Positions 20,851-33,116 of a stretch of 64,000 bases of DNA are shown here, piece after piece. Source of the DNA: Eudorina sp. 2006-703-Eu-15 (lineage: Eukaryota; Chlorophyta; Chlorophyceae; Chlamydomonadales; Volvocaceae); contig BDSI01000190.1 in the NCBI GenBank assembly GCA_003117195.1, forward strand, positions 1 through 64,000, written 5' to 3'. Position numbers and translations under genes: made by a program. The notes beneath the pieces were generated by a model that saw only the letters and a list, made by a program, of their open reading frames with translations, did no database searches and was not told the DNA's origin. How positions within the stretch are numbered: position 1 is the first letter of the stretch; every line of letters begins with the position of its first letter.

Positions 20851-22082
20851 CACTCATCATTGGGGGGCCGGGCCCCCCGGTGATGGCCCTCCAGAGAGCC
20901 ACCAGCCACTCACGAGCACCCTTGCACGCCGGGCAGGCCACAAAGATGTGGGTCAAGCTGTCCATGCACAGTTCTGGCCGCCATCGCCGCGGCTGCTGCT
21001 GCTGTGGCTGCTGCTGTGGCTGTTGGCAGGGTTTTTTTTTTTTTTCTGAGAGGGACGTTACAAGGACAAAGGGACGGAAGCAGACCAAGCAGCAAGCCGG
21101 GAAGAAGGCCAGACGGCAAGCAAAGACCACCACACCGCAACCGAGCCCCAGAGGCACCAACCAGAAGGAAAGGGAACCAAGCAACGCCAACCTCACAGAC
21201 AGGACGGGGACAGGGACAGGGCGGCAGAGGGAGAGAAAAGCTCCCAAAGCGGCAAAACGGCACAACAAGGCCGCACCTCCTACTCCAGGCCAACAGGCGA
21301 GACGGAAGGCCAAAGACGACCCACCCACCAACAAACAACAAAAGACAAATAAAAGGGTGGGTGGCTGCAGGCGGTGCGGTCCGGCCGGCCTTTGGTTGCG
21401 AGGTACAGGCCGCACGGGAGCCGTGCATGCTGCAGACGCCACACCAGGGCCTTGGCCCGGTTGCTGGCCGGGCTGTCCCACAGCCGCTGCCAGGTCTTGT
21501 GCTTCTGGGCCGCCGTGGGTGCACCCAAGCCCGGCGGGTCTGGCGGTTCAGGCGGGTCAGGTGGGTCTGGCAGGTCAGGTGGGTCCGGCGGGGCGGGTGG
21601 GTCCACGGGGGCCAGCTGATCTGGTAGGTCCGGCGGGCTCCCTTGCAGCGGCCCTGCGGGGTGGTGGTTGATGAAGGTAGATGGCCCAGCTGTCGAGGGG
21701 CCTGCCCCTGGGTCCCCCCGGCTGTGAGGACGCCGCTGAGTTGCCAGCAGCTGAGTGACACTGGCTGTGAACGGGGAGAGTGGGTTGCAACGTGGCCGCA
21801 TCCAGGCTGCAGGCTGGACTGGGTGCATCCTGAACCAGCTGCTATGGCTGGGGGCCCGATTGGCTGCATGCTGCCGTCTCCATTCCTCCTCCAGGACCGT
21901 GAGTGCACTGCGATTACCCGGGAGTGTAGGCCACGCAGCGGGCGTCAGGGGTCCTGGGCCGAGGTCTCCCAAAGCCAGGCGTGCAGCTGTGAGACGGCGG
22001 CGGGTTTCGCAGACTGTGTAGTGTACCAGTGGCAGGGTGCCATGGCCATGACTGAGGGGGTGGCACTGCACCTCGCTCCAGG
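20851..22082 (-). pseudogene. LINE ORF2 C-terminal fragment, split
   Basis: ORF2 at 20851-21031 and 21355-22082, separated by a LINE with duplication AGGGT. It covers the LTHIFVACPA block through the VCETRRRLTA block and upstream to SEVQCHPLSHGHG. The open frame 21280-22071 shows the middle region is intact. Confidence 0.7.
21032..21354 (-). mobile_element. LINE 3' UTR copy in ORF2, AGGGT duplication
   Basis: T(14) at 21032-21045, then CTGAGAGGGACG. It ends in the A-rich stretch, flanked by AGGGT at 21028-21032 and 21354-21358. The same insertion is at 39873; LINEs also begin after GGCAGGG at 44899 and end before GGGTGGGTGG at 45948. Confidence 0.9.
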
Positions 22083-22199
22083 GTTCCTTCTGTTGGGCGG
22101 TCTTTTTTTTTTTTTTTTTCTGAGAGGGACGTTACAAGGACAAAGGGACGGAAGCAGACCAAGCAGCAAGCCGGGAAGAAGGCCAGACGGCAAGCAAAG
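22083..22199 (-). mobile_element. LINE 3' end invaded by the hexanucleotide array
   Basis: A 20-bp plus-strand UTR scrap (TTCCTTCTGTTGGGCGGTC), T(17), then minus-strand UTR to GGCAAGCAAAG, where the CCGCAG array starts. The missing UTR resumes after the array at 23240. Nearly the same scrap plus LINE start is at 46678. Confidence 0.85.
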
Positions 22200-23236
22200 C
22201 CGCAGCCGCAGCCGCAGCCGCAGCCGCAGCCGCAGCCGCAGCCGCAGCCGCAGCCGCAGCCGCAGCCGCAGCCGCAGCCGCAGCCGCAGCCGCAGCCGCA
22301 GCCGCAGCCGCAGCCGCAGCCGCAGCCGCAGCCGCGGGGCCGTACAGCGGGGCCGTACAGCGGGGCCGTGCAGCCGCAGCCGCAGCCGCAGCCGCAGCCG
22401 CAGCCACAGCCGCAGCCGCAGCCGCAGCCGCAGCCGCAGCCGCAGCCGCAGCCGCAGCCGCGGGGCCGTACAGTGGGGCCGTACAGCGGGGCCGTGCAGC
22501 CTCAACCTCAGCCTCAGCCGCAGCCGCAGCCGCAGCCGCAGCCGCAGCCTCAGCCGCAGCCGCAGCCGCAGCCGCAGCCGCAGCCGCAGCCGCACCCGCA
22601 CCCGCACCCGCACCCGCACCCGCACCCGCACCCGCACCCGCACCCGCACCCGCACCCGCACCCGCACCCGCACCGCACCCGCACCCGCACCCGCACCCGC
22701 ACCCGCACCCGCACCCGCACCCGCACCCGCACCCGCACCCGCACCCGCACCCGCACCCGCACCCGCACCCGCACCCGCACCCGCACCCGCACCCGCACCC
22801 GCACCCGCACCCGCACCCGCACCCGCACCCGCACCCGCACCCGCACCCGCACCCGCACCCGCACCTGCACCTGCACCCGCACCCGCACCCGCACCCGCAC
22901 CCGCACCCGCACCCGCACCCGCACCCGCACCCGCACCCGCACCCGCACCCGCACCCGCACCCGCACCCGCACCCGCACCGCACCCGCACCCGCACCCGCA
23001 CCCGCACCCGCACCCGCACCCGCACCCGCACCCGCACCCGCACCGCAGCGCAGCCGCACCGCAGCCGCAGCCGCAGCCGCAGCCGCAGCCGCAGCCGCAG
23101 CCGCAGCCGCAGCCGCAGCCGCAGCCGCAGCGCAGCCGCAGCCGCAGCCGCAGCCGCAGCCGCAGCCGCAGCCGCAGCCGCAGCCGCAGCCGCAGCCGCA
23201 GCCGCGGCCGCAGCCGCAGCCGCAGCCGCAGCCGCA
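22200..23236. repeat. GC hexanucleotide array, copy 2
   Basis: CCGCAG units at 22200-22590 and 23065-23236, CCCGCA units at 22590-23040, with GGGGCCGTACAGC spacers near 22335 and 22460. Shorter and more regular than copy 1. Flanked on both sides by one LINE UTR. Confidence 0.95.
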
Positions 23237-23304
23237 CACAGGACCTCCACACTGCGACCAAGCCCCAGAGGCACCAACCAGGAGGAAAGGAAAACCAAGC
23301 AACG
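23237..23304 (-). mobile_element. LINE 3' UTR remnant (as 2669)
   Basis: Same 65-bp UTR piece and same edge with the satellite as at 2669-2736. Start of the near-identical second copy of the block. Confidence 0.8.
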
Positions 23305-24241
23305 CTGGTGCACGTTTCCAGGGTTTTCCGGGTGGGGAGAGTTTGCCGTGGTGGGCGTTTTTTGGACGGCGTGCACCACAGTGCGATGGCGGGCCGTTGG
23401 GTCGTTGGGTCGTTGCCGTGAGTCCTGATTGCACCCATCGAAACGTGCGGCGAGCGCCTCCGACTCGGAGATACATTGTGTATACATTTATGAATGATCC
23501 TTTTACAGGAATTTGCAGCGGTGCCGGGCATGGTTTTCCGAGTCGCGTGAGTTTGGCGTGGTGGGCGCTTTTAGGACGGCATTTCCCGGCGCCGCCATTT
23601 CAGGCGCTGCTCCTTGGTCAATATCCTATAAGTTCTTATGCCGGCTTTTATGGTGCATGTGCGCCGGCTGTGCGCGCGAGGGCGCCGCGTCGGGGCGTTG
23701 GGTCGTTGGGTCCTTGCGACGACTCGTGATTCCACCCAGCAGAACCTGTCGTCACCGTCTCCGAGTCGGAAACTCATTGCGAGTACATGTATTAATGATC
23801 GTGTACTTTTGCAGAATTTTCCAGCGGCGCCTGACATGGTTTTCCGAGTCAGGGGAGTTTGCCGTGGTGGGCGCTTTTAGGACGCCGTTTTCCGGCGCCG
23901 TCGTTTGAGGCGCTGCGCTGCTTCTTGCAGAATATCCCACAAATCGTTATCCGGGATTTTTGGGTGCATGTGCGCAGGCTGTCCGTGCCAGCACGCCGCG
24001 TCGGGCCGTTGGCTCTTTGCTGCGTTTGCGTGCGCGACTCGTGATTTGACCCAGTAAAACGTGGCGCCACCGTCTCCGATCCGCAAATTCGTTGCGAATA
24101 CATGTATAATGGTCCTGGAGATTTACAGATATTTGCAGCGGCGTCCGGCATGCTTTTCCGAGTCGCAAGAGTTTGTCGTGGTGGGCGCTTTCAGGACGGC
24201 GTTTCCCGGCGCCGTCGTTTGATGCGCTGTTTCTTGCACAA
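23305..24241. repeat. About 310-bp satellite, block copy 2
   Basis: Base-for-base counterpart of 2737-3673 at an offset of 20568, with the same monomers and the same interruption. Confidence 0.85.
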
Positions 24242-24242
24242 T

Positions 24243-25866
24243 TTTTTTTTCTGAGAGGGACGTTACAAGGACAAAGGGACGGAAGCAGACCAAGCAGCAA
24301 GCCGGGAAGAAGGCCAGACGGCAAGCAAAGACCACCACACCGCAACCGAGCCCCAGAGGCACCAACCAGAAGGAAAGGGAACCAAGCAACGTCAACCTCA
24401 CAGACAGGACGGGGACAGGGACAGGGCGGCAGAGGGAGAGAAAAGCTCCCAAAGCGGCAAAACGGCACAACAAGGCCGCACCTCCTACTCCAGGCCACCA
24501 GGCGAGACGGAAGGCCAGCATCAGCTCAGCCCAGCTCCAGGGGGTTTTGTTGTGTGAGCCGTTTCCGGTTTGTGTAGGGCAGTAGTGAAAGGGGGTTTCA
24601 GTTCGGCTTTGTGTGGGGGCCTCGAGGGTGCTGGGGTCTAGGGGGGCCAGTGTTGTAGGGGTGAGGGCCTCCAGGGTTGGGTTGGCGAGGGAGGGGTGTG
24701 CCTGCTTGCTGCGCCCCGCAGGGTACCAGCCCTAGACGTTTCCCTTGCTCGTGGCGTGCTCGTGCTCTGCCGGGCCGGCGTCTGTTGGCGTGGCTGGTGG
24801 AGCGGCGCCCTGTTGTGCGGCCCTGCGGTGTGCTCGTGCTCGAGACCCTACCGAGCGGCACCCGGGTTCAGCCGTGACGTGCTTGGCGCCTTGGTGTGCT
24901 CGTGCCCTGGCCTCCTGTGCCTTGGGCGGCACCTCGTTGCTTTTGGGTTCGTGCGAGCCTGGGGGGTCTGTTTTTGGGGGTGGGGGGTTTGGGTTCCTTC
25001 GGTTGGGCGGTCTGGTGTGTCTCCTTCTGTTGGGAGTTCCGGTGTTCCCTGGGGCTGCTGCAGGTTGTTGCTTCCGTTTGTTTGCTTTGTGTCTTCTGTG
25101 GCTGCTGCAGTTGGGTGTTGCCCTGCTTCTTTGGGTAGTGTTTGCCTCGTTGCTGTGTTCTGGTTTTGTAGCTGTTTTTCTTTTCTTTTTTTGGTTGTCT
25201 TTTGTTGTTTGTTGGTGGGTGGGTCGTCTTTGGCCTTCCGTCTCGCCTGTTGGCCTGGAGTAGGAGGTGCGGCCTTGTTGTGCCGTTTTGCCGCTTTGGG
25301 AGCTTTTCTCTCCCTCTGCCGCCCTGTCCCTGTCCCCGTCCTGTCTGTGAGGTTGGCGTTGCTTGGTTCCCTTTCCTTCTGGTTGGTGCCTCTGGGGCTC
25401 GGTTGCGGTGTGGTGGTCTTTGCTTGCCGTCTGGCCTTCTTCCCGGCTTGCTGCTTGGTCTGCTTCCGTCCCTTTGTCCTTGTAACGTCCCTCTCAGAAA
25501 AAAAAAAAAAAAAAAAAAGGCCAAAGACGACCCACCCACCAACAAACAACAAAAAACAAAAAAAGAAAAGAAAAACAGCTACAAAACCAGAACACAGCAA
25601 CGAGGCAAACACTACCCAAAGAAGCAGGGCAACACCCAACTGCAGCAGCCACAGAAGACACAAAGCAAACAACGGAAGCAACAACCTGCAGCAGCCCCAG
25701 AGAACACCGGAACTCCCAACAGAAGGAGACACACCAGACCGCCCAACAGAAGGAACCCAAACCCCCCACCCCCCAAAAACAGACCCCCCAGGCTCGCACG
25801 AACCCAAAAGCACCGAGGTGCCGCCCAAGGCACAGGAGGCCAGGGCACGAGCACACCAAGGCGCCA
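24243..25866 (-). mobile_element. LINE 3' UTR copy in satellite (block copy 2)
   Basis: Counterpart of 3675-5303, with GCACAAT at 24236-24242 and 25867-25873. Holds the same nested plus-strand LINE (24518-25518). Confidence 0.9.
24518..25518 (+). mobile_element. Nested LINE 3' UTR copy (block copy 2)
   Basis: Counterpart of 3950-4947. The A tail is A(21) here against A(17), a homopolymer length difference between block copies. Confidence 0.92.
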
Positions 25867-26081
25867 AGCACAATATCCCAGAATTCGTTATGATGGTTTT
25901 TTTGGTGCATGTGCAGCGGCTGTACGCGGCAGGGCGCTGTCAGGGTCGTTGCCGCGACTCGTGAATGGATCCAGCAGAACATATCGCCACCGTCTCCGAC
26001 TGGGAGATTTGTTGCCAATGCATGTATTCATGCATGTGGACTTGTACAGAAATTTGCAGCGCTGTTTGTCGTTCGGCGTTT
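25867..26081. repeat. Satellite remnant (block copy 2)
   Basis: Counterpart of 5304-5510. Confidence 0.8.
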
Positions 26082-26464
26082 TAGGGAATCTCAACCGAAA
26101 GATTCCTCAGCTTCCCCTACGTTCTCGTTCTGCCGACGGGACTTTTTCTCATTACTGCCAGTGCGCATCCCAGATGTGGAAGTTGCTATGCATGCCGATG
26201 TGTGTCCTGTGCCTGTGTGTAGGAATATATTGTCAGTGTGCGCGGTCCTGTGTGCGCTGTAGCCAAGATTCTGTACCCTTTGCATGCGATTCCTCGGATT
26301 TTATCCTGACAGTCCCTTTCATACTCCCACTTCCGTGGGAGTAAGCACTCTCCAAACAGCCTTCATCGCGGGGCGGGATATCCGGGACAATATCCTGTAC
26401 CACCTGGCCCTGGCTGAGCATGTGCAACAGTAAAAAAAACAGTCCGAACAATCCGCGGCCCTCC
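26082..26464 (+). pseudogene. LINE reverse transcriptase fragment (block copy 2)
   Basis: Counterpart of 5511-5894; the QTAFIAGRDIRDN block is at about 26350-26400. A two-base deletion (CAGTATAAAA versus CAGTAAAA, near 26430) adds an in-frame stop shortly after EHVQQ. Cut by the SINE at 26465. Confidence 0.72.
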
Positions 26465-26780
26465 TTTTTTTTTCTGAAGGAACCAGGACTCGGGACGGGG
26501 TGCCTTTCTTTATGTTGTCTGGCGATCCTCTGATGCTGCCACTACTCCACGAGCGGCTAGCAGGCCAGGCTTCTGGGCGTCTCCACAGGCCAGCTGGATG
26601 ACTTAGGATGGGTGAGAGTCTTGTAAACCTCCAGACGGGACAGGGACGGGTGGGCACCCTCCTTCTCGTCACACCCCTGACAACTTGCCAGTGGCTGGGG
26701 TCGATCCCAGGACCTCCCGGGGGGAATTGCGAGGTTTCCCTGTTGCCAGCCAATGCGCCTCAGTGTCACCTTCTGGGGGT
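26465..26780 (-). mobile_element. SINE in LINE reverse transcriptase (block copy 2)
   Basis: Counterpart of 5895-6209; T(9) then CTGAAGG. One extra G in the GGGGGG run near 26715. Confidence 0.85.
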
Positions 26781-27003
26781 TGTCCTCTTCCTGGACACCG
26801 AGAAAGCCTACGACCAGGTTCACCGCCCGTGGCTGTCTCGCCTGGTGGCCTGGAGTAGGAGGTGCGGCCTTGTTGTGCCGTTTTGCCGCTTTGGGAGCTT
26901 TTCTCTCCCTCTGCCGCCCTGTCCCTGTCCCCGTCCTGTCTGTGAGGTTGGCGTTGCTTGGTTCCCTTTCCTTCTGGTTGGTGCCTCTGGGGCTCGGTTG
27001 CGG
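26781..27003 (+). pseudogene. LINE motif A joined to 3' UTR (block copy 2)
   Basis: Counterpart of 6210-6432: FLDTEKAYDQV followed directly by the UTR. Confidence 0.73.
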
Positions 27004-28015
27004 TTTTTTTTTTCTGAGAGGGACGTTACAAGGACAAAGGGACGGAAGCAGACCAAGCAGCAAGCCGGGAAGAGAGCCGGACGGCAAGCGAAGACCTCCA
27101 CACTGCGACCAAGCCCCAGAGGCACCAACCAGGAGGAAAGGAAAACCAAGCAACGCCAACCTCACAGACCGGACAGGGACAGGGACAGGGCGGCAGAGGG
27201 AGAGAAAAAGCTCCCAATGCGGCAAAACGGCACAACAAGGCCGCACCTCCTACTCCAGGCCACCAGGCGAGACGGAAGGCCAAAGACGACCCACCCACCA
27301 ACAAACAACAAAAACAAAAAAAGAAAAGGAAAACGGCTACAAAACCAGAACACAGCAACGAGGCAAACACTACCCAAAGAAGCAGGGCAACACCGAACTG
27401 CAGCAGCCACAGAAGACACAAAACAAACAACGGAAGCAACAAACCTGCAGCAGCCCAAGGGAACACCGGAACTCCCAAACAGAAGGGGACACACCAGACC
27501 GCCCAACAGAAGGAACCCAACCCCCCACCCCCCAAAAACAGACCCCCCAGGCTCGCACGAACCCAAAAGCACCGAGGTGCCGCCCAAGGCACAGGAGGCC
27601 AGGGCACGAGCACACCAAGGTACCAAGCACGTCACGGCCGAACCCGGGTGCCGCTCGGTAGGGTCTCGAGCACGAGCACACCGCAGGGCCGCACAACAGG
27701 GTGCCGCTCCACCAGCCACGCCAACAGACGCCGGCCCGGCAGAGCACGAGCACGCCACGAGCAAGGGAAACGTCCAGGGCTGGTACCCTGCGGGGCGCAG
27801 CAAACAGGCACACCCCTCCCTCGCCAACCCAACCCTGGAGGCCCTCACCCCTACAACCCTGGCCCCCCTAGACCCCAGCACCCTCGAGGCCCCCCCACAA
27901 AGCCGAACTGAAACCCCCTTTCACTACTGCCCTACACAAACCGGAAGCGGCTCACACAACAAAACCCCCCTGAGCTGGGCTGAGCTGATGCTGATGCTGT
28001 AGCTGCGAGCTGAAA

Positions 28016-29581
28016 CTAATCTGACATTACTGCGGCGGCAGCCTGTGGGGCTGGCACAGGGTGGGCCAGGGACAGATGGACCCGCAGCCTGGGTGCCTGC
28101 CCTTCGGCACGCTCGACAGAGCACAGGACACCTTCATGCGCCCATGAGGCTTCGAAGGCGTCCAGCGGAGCTGTCTTCAGCTGGGCGGTGATGTGAGAGA
28201 GTGGCAACCCAGCCATGGTGTCGTCGGGCAACGCTGCCATCCGGAAATGCGCCCACATGAGCCGTTGGAGCTCGCTGACCACCTGGGTGACGACCGCTTC
28301 GGAGGGGCAGGGCGCGGTGTCAGCGGCTTGGTGGTGGCACCAGACGGCCCACAGCCAGGTGGCCCGAAGGGCGGTCCAGAGGGTTTGCAGGCCCGGGCTG
28401 GGAGGGTACTGGCCCCAGGCGGCGGCCCAGTCTCCCAGCAGCAGTTCAACGCTCATCATTGGGGGGCCGGGCCCCCGGTGATGGCCCCCCAGAGAGCCAC
28501 CAGCCACTCACGAGCACCCTGGTACGCCGGGCAGGCCACAAAGATGTGGGTCAAGCTGTCCACGCACAGTTCTGGCCGCCATCGCCGCGGCTGCTGCTGC
28601 TGTTTTTTTTTTTTTTTTTTTTTCTGAAGGAACCAGGACTCGGGACGGGGTGCCTTTCTTTATGTTGTCTGGCGGTCCTCTGATGCTGCCACTACTCCAC
28701 GAGCGGCTAGCAGGCCGGGCTTCTGGGCGTCTCCACAGGCCAGCTGGATGACTTAGGATGGGTGAGAGTCTTGTAAACCTCCAGACGGGACAGGGACGGG
28801 TGGGCACCCTCCTTCTCGTCACACCCCTGACAACTTGCCAGTGGCTGGGGTCGATCCCAGGACCTCCCGGGGGGAAGTGCGAGGTTTCCCTGTTGCCAGC
28901 CAAAGCGCCTCATTGTCACCTTCTGGGGGTGCTGGTAAGTTCGTATCGTCCCCGGTAGGACTTGAACCCGGGTCACCCGGGCCAAATGTTGTGCCTTAAC
29001 ATTTGGTGTCGGAACTTACCTGCTGTGGCTGCTGCTGTGGCTGTTGGCAGGGTGGGTGGCTGCAGGCGGCGCGGTCCGGCCGGCCTTTGGTTGCGAGGTA
29101 CAGGCCGCACGGGAGCCGTGCATGCTGTAGACGCCACACCAGGGCCTTGGCCCGGTTGCTGGCCGGGCTGTCCCACAGCCGCTGCCAGGTCTTGTGCTTC
29201 TGGGCCGCCGTGGGTGCACCCAAGCCCGGCGGGTCTGGCGGTTCAGGCGGGTCAGGTGTGTCCGGCAGGTCAGGTGGGTCCGGCGGGGCGGGTGGGTCCA
29301 CGGGGGCCAGCTGATCGGGTAGGTCCGGCGGGCTCCATTGCAGCGGCCCTGCAGGGGGGTGGTTGATGAAGGTAGATGGCCCAGCTGTCGAGGGGCCTGC
29401 CCCTGGGTCCCCCCGGCTGCGAGGACGCCGCTGAGTTGCCGGCAGCTGAGTGACACTGGCTGTGAACGGGGAGAGTGGGTTGCAACGTGGCCGCATCCAG
29501 GCTGCAGGCTGGACTGGGTGCATCCTGAACCAGCTGCTATGGCTGGGGGCCCGATTGGCTGCATGCTGCCGTCTCCATTCC
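28016..29581 (-). pseudogene. LINE ORF2 C-terminal region split by SINE
   Basis: Same protein region as 7455-8585. The C-terminus is in frame here (PVPAPQAAAAVMSD end), unlike block copy 1. The SINE enters the poly-Gln codons next to the LTHIFVACPA block. Confidence 0.7.
28603..29020 (-). mobile_element. Full-length SINE with tRNA-like head
   Basis: T(21) at 28603-28623, CTGAAGGAACC..., ending in a head with a B-box (GGTTCAAGTCC on the minus strand, about 28958-28968) and terminal complementary GGTAAGTTC/GAACTTACC. Target duplication TGCTGT (28598-28603, 29021-29026). It is absent from block copy 1 at the same place, so it inserted after the large duplication, or was lost there by gene conversion. 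Confidence 0.88.
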
Positions 29582-30046
29582 TTTTTTTTTTTTCTGAGAG
29601 GGACGTTACAAGGACAAAGGGACGGAAGCAGACCAAGCAGCAAGCCGGGAAGAAGGCCAGACGGCAAGCAAAGACCACCACACCGCAACCGAGCCCCAGA
29701 GGCACCAACCAGAAGGAAAGGGAACCAAGCAACGCCAACCTCACAGACAGGACGGGGACAGGGACAGGGCGGCAGAGGGAGAGAAAAGCTCCCAAAGCGG
29801 CAAAACGGCACAACAAGGCCGCACCTCCTACTCCAGGCCACCAGGCGAGACGGAAGGCCAAAGACGACCCACCCACCAACAAACAACAAAAAGCAAAAAA
29901 AAGAAAAGAAAAAACAGCTACAAAACCAGAACACAGCAACGAGGCAAACACCACCCAAAGAAGCAGGGCAACACCCAACTGCAGCAGCCACAGAAGACAC
30001 AAAGCAAACAACGGAAGCAACAACCTGCAGCAGCCCCAGAGAACAC

Positions 30047-30400
30047 TGGTTTTGTAGCTGTTTTTCTTTTCTTTTTTTTTGTCTTTTGTTGTTTGTTGGT
30101 GGGTGGGTCGTCTTTGGCCTTCCGTCTCGCCTGTTGGCCTGGAGTAGGAGGTGCGGCCTTGTTGTGCCGTTTTGCCGCTTTGGGAGCTTTTCTCTCCCTC
30201 TGCCGCCCTGTCCCTGTCCCCGTCCTGTCTGTGAGGTTGGCGTTGCTTGGTTCCCTTTCCTTCTGGTTGGTGCCTCTGGGGCTCGGTTGCGGTGTGGTGG
30301 TCTTTGCTTGCCGTCTGGCCTTCTTCCCGGCTTGCTGCTTGGTCTGCTTCCGTCCCTTTGTCCTTGTAACGTCCCTCTCAGAAAAAAAAAAAAAAAAAAA
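30047..30400 (+). mobile_element. Nested short LINE UTR copy (block copy 2)
   Basis: Counterpart of 9051-9400; A(19) tail. Confidence 0.9.
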
Positions 30401-30956
30401 CCGGAACTCTCAACAGAAGGAGACACACCAGACCGCCCAACAGAAGGAACCCAAACCCCCCACCCCCCAAAAACAGACCCCCCAGGCTCGCACGAACCCA
30501 AAAGCACCGAGGTGCCGCCCAAGGCACAGGAGGCGAGGGCACGAGCACACCAAGGTACCAAGCACGTCACGGCCAAACCCGGGTGCCGCTCGGTAGGGTC
30601 TCGAGCACGAGCACACCGCAGGGCCGCACAACAGGGTGCCGCTCCACCAGCCACGCCAACAGACGCCGGCCCGGCAGAGCACGAGCACGCCACGAGCAAG
30701 GGAAACGTCCAGGGCTGGTACCCTGCGGGGCGCAGCAAACAGGCACACCCCTCCCTCGCCAACCCAACCCTGGAGGCCCTCACCCCTACAACCCTGGCCC
30801 CCCTAGACCCCAGCACCCTCGAGGCCCCCCCACAAAGCCGAACTGAAACCCCCTTTCACTACTGCCCTACACAAACCGGAAGCGGCTCACACAACAAAAC
30901 CCCCCTGAGCTGGGCTGAGCTGATGCTGATGCTGTAGCTGTAGCTGCGAGCTGAAA

Positions 30957-32100
30957 CTAATCTGACATTACTGCGGCGGCAGCCTGTGGGGCTGGCACAG
31001 GGTGGGCCAGGGACAGATGGACCCGCAGCCTGGGTGCCTGCCCTTCGGCACGCTCGACAGAGCACAGGACACCTTCATGCGCCCATGAGGCTTCGAAGGC
31101 GTCCAGCGGAGCTGTCTTCAGCTGGGCGGTGATGTGAGAGAGTGGCAACCCAGCCATGGTGTCGTCGGGCAACGCTGCCATCCGGAAATGCGCCCACATG
31201 AGCCGTTGGAGCTCGCTGACCACCTGGGTGACGACCGCTTCGGAGGGGCAGGGCGCGGTGTCAGCGGCTTGGTGGTGGCACCAGACGGCCCACAGCCAGG
31301 TGGCCCGAAGGGCGGTCCAGAGGGTTTGCAGGCCCGGGCTGGGAGGGTACTGGCCCCAGGCGGCGGCCCAGTCTCCCAGCAGCAGTTCAACGCTCATCAT
31401 TGGGGGGCCGGGCCCCCCGGTGATGGCCCCCCAGAGAGCCACCAGCCACTCACGAGCACCCTGGTACGCCGGGCAGGCCACAAAGATGTGGGTCAAGCTG
31501 TCCACGCACAGTTCTGGCCGCCATCGCCGCGGCTGCTGCTGCTGTGGCTGCTGCTGTGGCTGTTGGCAGGGTGGGTGGCTGCAGGCGGCGCGGTCCGGCC
31601 GGCCTTTGGTTGCGAGGTACAGGCCGCACTGGAGCCGTGCATGCTGTAGACGCCACACCAGGGCCTTGGCCCGGTTGCTGGCCGGGCTGTCCCACAGCCG
31701 CTGCCAGGTCTTGTGCTTCTGGGCCGCCGTGGGTGCACCCAAGCCCGGCGGGTCTGGCGGTTCAGGCGGGTCAGGTGTGTCCGGCAGGTCAGGTGGGTCC
31801 GGCGGGGCGGGTGGGTCCACGGGGGCCAGCTGATCGGGTAGGTCCGGCGGGCTCCATTGCAGCGGCCCTGCAGGGGGGTGGTTGATGAAGGTAGATGGCC
31901 CAGCTGTCGAGGGGCCTGCCCCTGGGTCCCCCCGGCTGCGAGGACGCCGCTGAGTTGCCGGCAGCTGAGTGACACTGGCTGTGAACGGGGAGAGTGGGTT
32001 GCAACGTGGCCGCATCCAGGCTGCAGGCTGGACTGGGTGCATCCTGAACCAGCTGCTATGGCTGGGGGCCCGATTGGCTGCATGCTGCCGTCTCCATTCC
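30957..32100 (-). pseudogene. LINE ORF2 C-terminal region, open frame
   Basis: Open across the whole region, ending at 30957, with LTHIFVACPAYQGA intact. One base change turns the Arg of LPCGLYLATKG-side HARLP into Gln (ARLQCG, near 31630). Confidence 0.75.
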
Positions 32101-33016
32101 TTTTTTTTTTTCTGAGAGGGACGTTACAAGGACAAAGGGACGGAAGCAGACCAAGCAGCAAGCCGGGAAGAAGGCCAGACGGCAAGCAAAGACCACCACA
32201 CCGCAACCGAGCCCCAGAGGCACCAACCAGAAGGAAAGGGAACCAAGCAACGCCAACCTCACAGACAGGACGGGGACAGGGACAGGGCGGCAGAGGGAGA
32301 GAAAAGCTCCCAAAGCGGCAAAACGGCACAACAAGGCCGCACCTCCTACTCCAGGCCACCAGGCGAGACGGAAGGCCAAAGACGACCCACCCACCAACAA
32401 ACAACAAAAAGCAAAAAAAAGAAAAGAAAAAACAGCTACAAAACCAGAACACAGCAACGAGGCAAACACCACCCAAAGAAGCAGGGCAACACCCAACTGC
32501 AGCAGCCACAGAAGACACAAAGCAAACAACGGAAGCAACAACCTGCAGCAGCCCCAGAGAACACCGGAACTCTCAACAGAAGGAGACACACCAGACCGCC
32601 CAACAGAAGGAACCCAAACCCCCCACCCCCCAAAAACAGACCCCCCAGGCTCGCACGAACCCAAAAGCACCGAGGTGCCGCCCAAGGCACAGGAGGCCAG
32701 GGCACGAGCACACCAAGGCGCCAAGCACGTCACGGCTGAACCCGGGTGCCGCTCGGTAGGGTCTCGAGCACGAGCACACCGCAGGGCCGCACAACAGGGC
32801 GCCGCTCCACCAGCCACGCCAACAGACGCCGGCCCGGCAGAGCACGAGCACGCCACGAGCAAGGGAAACGTCCAGGGCTGGTACCCTGCGGGGCGCAGCA
32901 AGCAGGCACACCCCTCCCTCTCCAACCCAACCCTGGAGGCCCTCACCCCTACAACACTGGGCCCCCTAGACCCAGCACTCTCGAGGCCCCCCCACAAAGC
33001 CCCTCTGAAACCCCGT
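32101..33016 (-). mobile_element. LINE 3' UTR, truncated last unit (block copy 2)
   Basis: Counterpart of 13259-14174, with the same join to ORF2 (CCCCGTGACCGTGAG). Confidence 0.8.
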
Positions 33017-33116
33017 GACCGTGAGTGCACTGCGATTACCCGGGAGTGTAGGCCACGCAGCGGGCGTCAGGGGTCCTGGGCCGTGGTCGCCCAAAGCCAG
33101 GCGTGCAGCTGTGACA

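Larger units (their letters stand above)
27004..29581 (-). mobile_element. LINE tandem unit 1 (block copy 2) with full-length SINE
   Basis: Counterpart of 6433-8585, 2578 bp because of the SINE at 28603-29020. UTR to 28015, ORF2 28016-29581, ending in CTCCATTCC. Confidence 0.9.
29582..32100 (-). mobile_element. LINE tandem unit 2 (block copy 2)
   Basis: Counterpart of unit 2 (8586-11096), with the same nested plus LINE at 30047-30400; ORF2 30957-32100. The next unit start (32101) corresponds to 13259, so unit 3 is missing. Confidence 0.9.
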
